Of a DNA stretch of 5,945 nt, positions 1 through 5,945 are shown one piece after another (within the stretch, counting starts at the first letter, position 1; every line of letters starts with the position of its first letter). Both the position numbers and the translations under genes were made by a program. The notes beneath the pieces were generated by a model that saw only the letters and a list, made by a program, of their open reading frames with translations, was not told where the DNA came from and ran no database searches. The stretch comes from an uncultured Acidobacteriota bacterium (GTDB lineage: Bacteria; Acidobacteriota; Blastocatellia; Pyrinomonadales; Pyrinomonadaceae), in assembly GCA_946480545.1 (NCBI GenBank), contig CAMLKY010000152.1:1-5945 (forward strand). The letters run 5' to 3'.

Positions 1-2005
1 TCTGTGCCCCGAGTGCGAGTGCCGCCAGGAAATCGACACCGCCCGCAGCGGCGTTCCCGGACACCGGCTTCACCGGATTCTCTGTAACAAGCTTGCCGTC
101 ATGAAAGATCCTCGTTTGATATGAAAGATTCACCGGCGGCTTCGCGTTATAGATCGTAAATCCGTAGGTCAGGACCGTGCCGCGACTGAATTGCCGCTTC
201 GAGGTTGCGATCAGCGCATGACTGTTCGCGACCGGCTGTCCGGCGTTTCGCTTTTGCCAATCGTCGTAACTCAGATTCTCGAGGATCACACCCGACGTCG
301 CGAGACGGCTCTTCTTGAGATTTGGTACCTCGATGAATTGATTTGCAGACCCAATTCGCCCGCTCTCCTGATCCCGGATCGCCACCCGTAACTGATAGGC
401 TCCGGGATCCTTGATCGGAAACGCAAAATCATAGACAAGCCCCGACTTCTGAGCGCGTTCGAATGCGTCTTTTTTTAGCTCGATCGTGAACGTTTTCGAA
501 AGCTGGTCCACCGGCATTCCATTGTCTCCGAAGCCCATGGCGATGACGTCGAAGACCGCCCTCTTTCCGCCGTTCGGCATGTCGGTAAATCGAAGGTCCT
601 GAGCTTGTATATGAAGCAGCGACCGGATCACGTTTCCGGTCCGGATCGAGTTGTAAAAAAGAGCGTTCAGCCGCAGGGAAATGTCGTTAGTGCCGAAAGG
701 TGATGTCAGGGCATGCAAGAATCGCTCGTCGCCGACCGGTACCAGCGTAAGAAGCTTTGCGTCATTGACTGCAAAAAAGCCGCTGCGATAGCGGGCGCGC
801 GCACCCGGCCTGGTCACGCGTATCTCCAGCTCGTTGAACTTGCGCGTCGCCGGATCGAATATCGAATCGTCGGGATCGTATGCGATCAGGTAATAGCTCT
901 GATCATCGAGCATCCGTCGAATGCCGCCGCTCAAATCGTTGTTGTTGACGATCGAGAGCCCGCCCGTTTCCCTAGCCAGGTGCATCAGCCCCTCCTGCGT
1001 ATCACGGAGCTGACGGCGGCGGCGGGACATCGCATCGTCGATCTCGGCGGACGAACGGCCTTCAGGGTCGTCGGCGGAGGTAAGCCCTGCCCATTGGAGA
1101 CCGCGTGCATCCATCGTGTAGATCACGACGGAAGCACGATTCGCGATATCAACCAGTTTTTTAAGATTCGCCATAACCCGGCCTGACTCACGAAATCCGA
1201 GCGCGTCTTCCGAAAAGAGTGCGAAACCTTCGGACAACAGCATGATCGACTTGCGGCCGGGAAGTTCCTGCATACCGCGAACCACATAGTTCACGGCCCC
1301 GAGCGTGCCTGTTGCAAAAATGCTCTCGCGAATATCATTTTGCTCGCGTTGGACACCGTCGACCGTGCGCTCCCAGGCTCCCCGTTCGTCAGGTGGCAGC
1401 GAATCGTCGTCGTTTGGCTGCAGTGGCGAAAAGGCGCCGATCCTCCCGCTCCCGACGGCGTTCCAGCGTATTCGTTCGATCGCGGCGTGGAGTTGGCGCC
1501 GGTCGTTTGTGAACTGTTGAAGTGCCCCGATGCCGGCGCCTGTGCGAATTATCGCGACCAGATCTCCGTCTTGCATCTGTTCGTCGACAAACTTCTTGAG
1601 GGCGCGCCTTACGAAGGCGGTGCTCTCGAACGAAAGCGTGAGGTCGTCGACGACGAGTGCGATCGTGCGGCGTACCTGCTCTGCACGGATCCTCGGAGGC
1701 GGCACCCCTTCCGTGGCCTTCGCAGGGCGCCCCGGAACCTCGATCTTTCTGGTATTTGAAACGAACGAGAAGTTCGAGATCTTCTGCCGCACGCCATTCT
1801 CGTAGATCTCTAACTCATCCGGCCGGAGATCGGTGATGACGTTTCCGCTGCGGTCGGTCACCATCACGTCGATCTGGATCAGCGCCGTGGTTATCTTTAC
1901 GACCTCAGATTCGTCTGCGGGGGGCGGAGTCGGCACGGGTGTTTGGCCGTAGGCGAGAACGCTAAAAGCAACAGCGATCAGTGCAGCGAGAATGGGTTTT
2001 CTCAT
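1..2005 (-). CDS. Secreted VWFA-related (acidobacterial-type) protein, 3' end outside window
   Basis: An open frame of 668 codons runs leftward from ATG at 2005-2003 with no stop before the window edge, so the C-terminus is missing. The start is set by GAGGTG 7 bases upstream and by a classic signal peptide: basic MRKP, a hydrophobic stretch to about residue 18, then a likely cleavage near AYG|Q (residues 18-21). A short beta-rich segment (residues 35-82, ending in the EIYENGVRQKISNF-like motif) precedes a VWA fold at about residues 112-378. The MIDAS-like motif is D121-L-T-L-S125 (D-x-T-x-S, a mild variant of DxSxS). GRKSIMLLSEGF (250-261), TGG (347-349) and YYLIAYDP (371-378) are typical of the acidobacterial VWFA-related family (TIGR03436 by recollection). 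The remainder (about 379-668) looks like beta-sandwich material. The family's function is unknown; an extracytoplasmic binding or adhesion role is inference. It is divergent from the transglycosylase gene. Confidence 0.88.
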   Translation of the reverse strand, partial: MRKPILAALIAVAFSVLAYGQTPVPTPPPADESEVVKITTALIQIDVMVTDRSGNVITDLRPDELEIYENGVRQKISNFSFVSNTRKIEVPGRPAKATEGVPPPRIRAEQVRRTIALVVDDLTLSFESTAFVRRALKKFVDEQMQDGDLVAIIRTGAGIGALQQFTNDRRQLHAAIERIRWNAVGSGRIGAFSPLQPNDDDSLPPDERGAWERTVDGVQREQNDIRESIFATGTLGAVNYVVRGMQELPGRKSIMLLSEGFALFSEDALGFRESGRVMANLKKLVDIANRASVVIYTMDARGLQWAGLTSADDPEGRSSAEIDDAMSRRRRQLRDTQEGLMHLARETGGLSIVNNNDLSGGIRRMLDDQSYYLIAYDPDDSIFDPATRKFNELEIRVTRPGARARYRSGFFAVNDAKLLTLVPVGDERFLHALTSPFGTNDISLRLNALFYNSIRTGNVIRSLLHIQAQDLRFTDMPNGGKRAVFDVIAMGFGDNGMPVDQLSKTFTIELKKDAFERAQKSGLVYDFAFPIKDPGAYQLRVAIRDQESGRIGSANQFIEVPNLKKSRLATSGVILENLSYDDWQKRNAGQPVANSHALIATSKRQFSRGTVLTYGFTIYNAKPPVNLSYQTRIFHDGKLVTENPVKPVSGNAAAGGVDFLAALALGAQ

Positions 2006-2012
2006 TTAGTAT

Positions 2013-2018
2013 CACCTC
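2013..2018 (-). promoter_or_regulatory. Ribosome binding site of the VWA gene
   Basis: Read on the minus strand this is GAGGTG, ending 7 bases before the ATG at 2005-2003. It supports that start, which also yields a complete signal peptide. Confidence 0.7.
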
Positions 2019-2100
2019 GGGCCGGGAAAATTCTCTGGTATCATATAACCGCTCGGTTTTTTCCAGAAGCAATAAACCCTCAGATCCGCATCAAAAGAGC

Positions 2101-2106
2101 AAGGAG
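2101..2106 (+). promoter_or_regulatory. Probable ribosome binding site of the transglycosylase gene
   Basis: AAGGAG is a strong Shine-Dalgarno match, but it lies 14 bases before the ATG at 2121, longer than the usual 5-10. No better-placed start exists that keeps the complete lipoprotein signal, so the start at 2121 is kept. Confidence 0.5.
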
Positions 2107-2120
2107 TTTTCAGCTAATAG

Positions 2121-4406
2121 ATGTTCCGTCATACGATTTCGCTCGCCTCAACGCTTTTTGTTTCTCTTCTGTTCGTAGTCGGCTGCTCCGCGCAACCGAG
2201 TGAAGATCAAACACTCGCGACACTGCGCCAGATGGTTCGTGACAACCGTCAGATCTCCGACGAATACGTTGCGGGCATCGAACGCCGCTTCGCCGGAAAA
2301 CGGACAGGCGCGCTCGCGAAGCTTCTCCGGGCCAAGCTTCGGTTTGATTCGGGTGATCACGCCGGTGCCGCCGCGATCTTGAATAGCGATGAATTTCAGC
2401 GCCTGACCAAGGTCGGCGACCATGCGCTCTGGCTGCGAGGGCGTGCTCTTCATGAAGCTGGTAACTACGCCCAGGCGATGGCAGCGTATACGCAGCTCAT
2501 CGAACAATATCCCGACTCGCTACATATCGACGATGCGAAGTTGAAATGGGCGGCCGCCGCAAACAAGGCTGGGCAGTCTGTGCGGGTGCCCGCATTCCTC
2601 GCTGAGATGGATGCGAATCAGAACGGTTCGGCCAGTCTCACCATCGCGGAGGCTTACGAGCTTCAGGGAAACCAAAGTGAAGCGACGCGATTTTATCGGC
2701 GGGCGTATTTCTATGGTGCGGGGAGCGACGCGGGCAAGACTGCGGAAGCAAAGCTCACTTCCCTCGCACAGCCGCTTACGCCGACGACGGCAGAGGAGCT
2801 TATTCGACGAGCGGAGCTTCTTGTCGCCGCAAAAGAACTCACGGCAGCAGAGAAAGCTTACGCCGAGCTGAACTCGTCGTTCCCAACCGCAATGTCCTCG
2901 GCAGTCAGGCTGCGGTACCTGACCGTACTGTCCGGACTTAGAAAAGCGGCTGAGGCGCGGGCGGCATTCAATGCCATTCCGGCTTCGGCTCCCGAGAAAG
3001 AAGAAGCCTATTACCAGCTAGTGATGGCAAACGCACGCGCGAGGGCTTGGGCTGATGCACGCAGCATCGCGGAAGAGCTGCGTCAGAAATATCCGTCCGG
3101 GCGCTTTACGGCTAAAGCCTGGATCGATGCCGGCATGACGGCGCGCGATCTCAAGAACAAGCTCGAGGAACAATCGTTCCTGCGGGCGGCCGTGACGAAC
3201 TTTCCGACAGCCGTCGAGGTCGCTCAAGCACAATTCGAGCTCGCGTGGATCGAACACGACAACAGAAATTACGCGAACTCATCGCGGATGCTTACAGAGC
3301 ATCTCGCTCGCTATGCGGAACGCGATACGACCAATCGCGGCAAGGCCGGATACTGGGCGGCGCGCGATTCACAAAAGGCGGGCAAGACGGCCGAAGCTTG
3401 CGCGCTATATGAGGCGGTGATCCATCGTTACTCCGCAAACTGGTACGGCTACCTCGCGCAGCAAAGACTCGCTTCGATGAGCTGCCCTGCGGGAGCACCT
3501 GTCGATGCGATGGTTACCAGAGCCGCGGCGGCGCTTAAGACGATCACGGTTGCCAAAGAGACTTCGACGCCGGCGGAACTAGCGCGTGCTGAAAAGAGCG
3601 ATGAGCTGAGCATCGTCGGTCTTTTCGATTGGGCAATCGACGAGCTTGAGGAAGCCAAGAAGACGGCCCAGAACTCGCCGCGGATCAATCTTGCGCTCGC
3701 ACGTCACTATCGTTGGAAGGGAGACAACGTCAACGCCCTTCTGGCACTTGCGAAGAGTTACCCGGACTACTCGCAGATGTTTCCGGAAGAGATGGGCCGC
3801 GAAGAGTGGGAGATCTTCTATCCACTGACCAACTGGAACGAGATCAAGTACTGGGCCGCCCAGAGAAACCTCGACAAGTATCAGGTCGCAGGGCTGATCC
3901 GTCAGGAATCCGTTTTTAATCCGCGGGCCAAGTCTCACGCGAACGCCTATGGCCTGATGCAGCTTCTGGTTCCAACTGCTCGCTCAATGGCTCGGAAGTA
4001 TGTTTCCAAGACATCGATGGTCACATCCGACACGCTCTACCAGCCGGCTGTGAATATCGAGCTTGGTACGGCGTTCATGCGAGATCAATTCGACAAGTTC
4101 GGCCGCATCGAGTACGTCGCCGTAGCGTACAACGCCGGCCCCGGCCGCGTGAACCCATGGCGGGCGAGCCTTCCAGTCGAGATCGACGAGTTCGTCGAGG
4201 CGATCCCGTTTCGTGAAACAAAAGGCTACGTCCAGGGCGTGATCCGGAACACCGCGCAGTATCGCCGACTCTACGACGAGAGCGGAAACTTCAAATCCAA
4301 CGTAGGTACAAGACCGGTGCGAGGTGCGATAGATACAAAAACGGCAGAGGAATTTGCAATGGAATTTCCGGAGATCCGTGTCGACGAGAAGCCAGCAGGC
4401 GAGTGA
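2121..4406 (+). CDS. Slt70-like lytic transglycosylase lipoprotein with TPR-like repeats
   Basis: The 761-aa product should cleave peptidoglycan glycan strands between MurNAc and GlcNAc, forming 1,6-anhydro-MurNAc ends. The N-terminus is a lipoprotein signal with lipobox V-V-G-C22 followed by Ser, so it is probably lipid-anchored in the outer membrane facing the periplasm. Residues about 60-560 are alpha-helical TPR-like repeats (for example GNYAQAMAAYTQLIEQYP near 113-130), matching the superhelical part of Slt70. The SLT (GH23-type) domain spans about 574-725. It contains RQES with catalytic Glu596, GLMQ (611-614), AYNAGPGRV (669-677) and ETKGY (699-703), the family's successive active-site motifs, all intact. 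At 761 aa it is longer than E. coli Slt (about 645 aa), mainly in the helical part, and unlike that soluble enzyme it carries a lipobox. It stands alone on its strand; nothing in the neighbourhood points to a dedicated secretion system. Confidence 0.93.
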   Translation: MFRHTISLASTLFVSLLFVVGCSAQPSEDQTLATLRQMVRDNRQISDEYVAGIERRFAGKRTGALAKLLRAKLRFDSGDHAGAAAILNSDEFQRLTKVGDHALWLRGRALHEAGNYAQAMAAYTQLIEQYPDSLHIDDAKLKWAAAANKAGQSVRVPAFLAEMDANQNGSASLTIAEAYELQGNQSEATRFYRRAYFYGAGSDAGKTAEAKLTSLAQPLTPTTAEELIRRAELLVAAKELTAAEKAYAELNSSFPTAMSSAVRLRYLTVLSGLRKAAEARAAFNAIPASAPEKEEAYYQLVMANARARAWADARSIAEELRQKYPSGRFTAKAWIDAGMTARDLKNKLEEQSFLRAAVTNFPTAVEVAQAQFELAWIEHDNRNYANSSRMLTEHLARYAERDTTNRGKAGYWAARDSQKAGKTAEACALYEAVIHRYSANWYGYLAQQRLASMSCPAGAPVDAMVTRAAAALKTITVAKETSTPAELARAEKSDELSIVGLFDWAIDELEEAKKTAQNSPRINLALARHYRWKGDNVNALLALAKSYPDYSQMFPEEMGREEWEIFYPLTNWNEIKYWAAQRNLDKYQVAGLIRQESVFNPRAKSHANAYGLMQLLVPTARSMARKYVSKTSMVTSDTLYQPAVNIELGTAFMRDQFDKFGRIEYVAVAYNAGPGRVNPWRASLPVEIDEFVEAIPFRETKGYVQGVIRNTAQYRRLYDESGNFKSNVGTRPVRGAIDTKTAEEFAMEFPEIRVDEKPAGE

Positions 4407-4450
4407 GTCCAGAACCGAGAGTTACACCGACCGCCTACCTAGCGAAATTT

Positions 4451-4500
4451 GTCGCCGAAAGCGACACAGCATTAAAGCCCAGGGTTGAGGAGCGAAGCGA
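4451..4500 (+). repeat. REP-like repeat unit 1 (truncated), with a vacant IS target site
   Basis: This 50-bp copy matches unit 2 (4508-4558) except for one substitution and one inserted base. It starts with GTCGCCGAAAGCGAC (hairpin A; one arm base breaks the pairing), then ACAGCATTAAAG, then CCCAGGGTT, the left arm of hairpin B. The right arm AACCCTGGG is absent because unit 2 begins instead, so this copy is truncated. Read on the minus strand, 4484-4471 is CCCTGGGCTTTAAT, identical to the reconstructed target of the downstream insertion sequence but unoccupied. Confidence 0.9.
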
Positions 4501-4507
4501 GATCTTA

Positions 4508-4606
4508 GTCGCTGAAAGCGACACAGCATTAAAGCCCAGGGTTGAGAGAGCGAAGCGAACGAAACCCTGGGATAGATTCGACGTGGTATCCGTCGCTGAA
4601 AGCGAC
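4508..4606 (+). repeat. REP-like repeat unit 2 (complete), with a vacant IS target site
   Basis: Order of parts: hairpin A GTCGCT-GAA-AGCGAC (4508-4522); spacer ACAGCATTAAAG (4523-4534); hairpin B with 9-bp arms CCCAGGGTT (4535-4543) and AACCCTGGG (4563-4571) around a 19-nt loop; a 20-bp spacer; and a second copy of hairpin A (4592-4606). It is the complete uninterrupted reference copy. Minus-strand 4541-4528 reads CCCTGGGCTTTAAT, the same 14-nt site the insertion sequence used nearby. No U-tract follows either hairpin, so a role as intrinsic terminator for the transglycosylase gene is not supported. Confidence 0.88.
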
Positions 4607-4620
4607 CTCGCTTTCAGCGA
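4593..4620. repeat. Perfect 13-bp palindrome where two repeat units meet
   Basis: TCGCTGAAAGCGA (4593-4605) and TCGCTTTCAGCGA (4608-4620) are exact reverse complements separated by CC. They are two hairpin-A motifs in opposite orientation. The point between 4606 and 4607 is the symmetry centre of the array: unit 2 lies to its left and an inverted unit, now split by the insertion sequence, lies to its right. Confidence 0.9.
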
Positions 4621-4675
4621 GTGATTCATTCGTTGCCTGACCCAGGGTTTCGCCGAAGCGGCTCAACCCTGGGCT
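4607..4675 (-). repeat. Inverted repeat unit 3, proximal half, cut by the IS
   Basis: This part contains an inverted hairpin-A motif (4607-4621), a 19-bp spacer, and hairpin B with arms CCCAGGGTT (4641-4649) and AACCCTGGG (4665-4673). The loop between the arms holds a smaller GCCG/CGGC stem (4652-4655 with 4659-4662). The unit then stops after CT(T) at 4674-4676, where intact copies continue with TAATGCTGT. The missing continuation is found at 5884-5910 beyond the insertion sequence. Confidence 0.88.
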
Positions 4676-4677
4676 TG

Positions 4678-4683
4678 TATCTT
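4678..4683 (+). promoter_or_regulatory. Candidate -10 box of a circle-junction promoter
   Basis: TATCTT has no good -35 box in the integrated form. In an excised circle, where 5883 is joined through one CT core to 4676, TTGATT (5865-5870) would lie exactly 17 bases upstream. Transcription would then start near 4690, just before the first hairpin of the bridge RNA. Promoters formed at the circle junction are known in the IS110 family; activity here is inference. Confidence 0.5.
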
Positions 4684-4695
4684 GACAATTGAGCG
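4678..4695 (+). repeat. Left subterminal inverted repeat of the IS
   Basis: TATCTTGACAATTGAGCG matches the reverse complement of 5862-5879 at 15 of 18 positions, with a perfect run of 10 (TCTTGACAAT). It starts 2 bases inside the CT core. Subterminal inverted repeats are usually described for the IS1111 subgroup, while the gene layout here is IS110-like. Confidence 0.75.
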
Positions 4696-4698
4696 CTT

Positions 4699-5859
<1,161 letters not shown>

Positions 5860-5861
5860 CC

Positions 5862-5879
5862 CGCTTGATTGTCAAGACA
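5862..5879 (-). repeat. Right subterminal inverted repeat of the IS
   Basis: CGCTTGATTGTCAAGACA is the partner of 4678-4695 (15 of 18 positions in reverse complement). It begins 2 bases after the recombinase stop codon and ends 4 bases before the right CT core. ACAGTAT (5877-5883), overlapping its end, is the left donor half read by the bridge RNA at 4831-4838. Confidence 0.75.
5865..5870 (+). promoter_or_regulatory. Candidate outward -35 box of the circle-junction promoter
   Basis: TTGATT shares the first four bases of the TTGACA consensus and points out of the right end. Across a circularised junction it is 17 bases from TATCTT (4678-4683). In the integrated state the bases at that spacing (5888-5893) read AATGCT, a poor -10 box, so expression would be favoured after excision. 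This is inferred from spacing only. Confidence 0.45.
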
Positions 5880-5883
5880 GTAT

Positions 5884-5910
5884 CTTTAATGCTGTGTCGC
5901 TTTCAGCGAC
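5884..5910 (-). repeat. Inverted repeat unit 3, distal half
   Basis: On the minus strand this reads hairpin A GTCGCTGAAAGCGAC (5910-5896), then ACAGCATTAAAG (5895-5884), identical to 4508-4534 of unit 2, and then breaks off where intact copies enter CCCAGGG. It is the remainder of the unit interrupted at 4674-4675. It contains the right CT core (5884-5885) and right target half TTAAT (5886-5890). Confidence 0.92.
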
Positions 5911-5945
5911 AAAACCTCGGAACTCGATCATCTGCGGGCGTAATG
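5911..5945. other. Right-edge flank with no recognisable feature
   Basis: These 35 bases follow the repeat array. No ribosome binding site with a start, no hairpin and no repeat copy is visible, and the stretch is too short to judge coding potential. The window ends in ATG at 5943-5945, which cannot be assessed. Confidence 0.5.

Larger units (their letters stand above)
2006..2120. promoter_or_regulatory. Divergent intergenic region with possible overlapping promoters
   Basis: These 115 bases lie between the two divergent starts and must hold both promoters. On the plus strand, TGGTATCAT (2036-2044) resembles an extended -10 box. On the minus strand, TATGAT (2045-2040) resembles a -10 box, so the two would share bases. 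Neither has a convincing -35 box at the right spacing. A small palindrome AACCG-CT-CGGTT (2047-2058), followed by a T run, lies next to them and could be an operator. All of this is weak sequence resemblance; only the presence of promoters somewhere here is well supported. Confidence 0.35.

Noticed and set aside
713..1186. A 157-codon plus-strand frame
   Set aside because: It lies antisense inside the VWA gene, which has family motifs on the minus strand through this stretch. The plus frame shows no recognisable domain or ribosome binding site.
4451..4558. A two-repeat CRISPR array (50-51 bp units, 57-bp period)
   Set aside because: The spacer between the units is only 7 bp, there is no cas gene, and the units are part of a palindromic repeat found in both orientations.
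4403..4624. A 73-codon frame beginning at GTG and overlapping the transglycosylase stop codon by four bases
   Set aside because: It consists mainly of the tandem repeat units translated (AESDTALKPRVE appears twice) and has no ribosome binding site. The palindromic repeats explain the sequence better.
4641..4673. Hairpin with 9-bp arms as an intrinsic terminator
   Set aside because: No T run follows on either strand. The stem is the hairpin B module of the repeat family.

Overview
The window most likely comes from an acidobacterial (Acidobacteriota) chromosome. The main clue is a reverse-strand gene for a secreted VWFA-related protein of the type expanded in that phylum. Base composition looks moderately GC-rich. 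No rRNA or other phylogenetic marker is present, so the phylum is an inference.

Layout. Positions 1-2005 (minus strand) hold most of a secreted VWA-domain protein whose C-terminus runs off the left edge. A 115-bp divergent intergenic region (2006-2120) separates it from a plus-strand gene (2121-4406) for a lipoprotein Slt70-like lytic transglycosylase with a TPR-like helical repeat region. Positions 4451-4673 hold a cluster of REP-like palindromic repeats, and the rest of that cluster reappears at 5884-5910. Between the two parts sits a complete IS110-family insertion sequence of about 1.21 kb (4674-5885). It has a roughly 230-nt non-coding left end and a 316-aa DEDD/serine recombinase (4909-5859). 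The last 35 bases hold nothing recognisable.

The main discovery is that the insertion sequence can be read as a programmable bridge-RNA system from this one locus. Removing the element and one copy of its CT core restores a repeat unit identical, over the junction, to two uninterrupted copies nearby. The non-coding left end folds into a 5' hairpin followed by two larger stem-loops. The first loop contains a 9-nt copy of the left target half plus core (4751-4759) and a complement of core plus right target (4782-4786). The second loop contains 8 nt of the element's right end plus the first core base (4831-4838) and the complement of core plus left end (4862-4867). These are the four guides expected of an IS621-type bridge RNA. 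The rejoined element ends give a 14-nt donor which, from memory, equals that of IS621. The same junction would build a promoter in front of the RNA.

How the parts relate. The VWA and transglycosylase genes look like ordinary envelope or secreted-protein genes with no evident tie to the mobile element. The recombinase, its bridge RNA, its ends and the palindromic repeat it targets form one functional unit. Two more intact target sites in the same array (4471-4484 and 4528-4541) lie in the opposite orientation.
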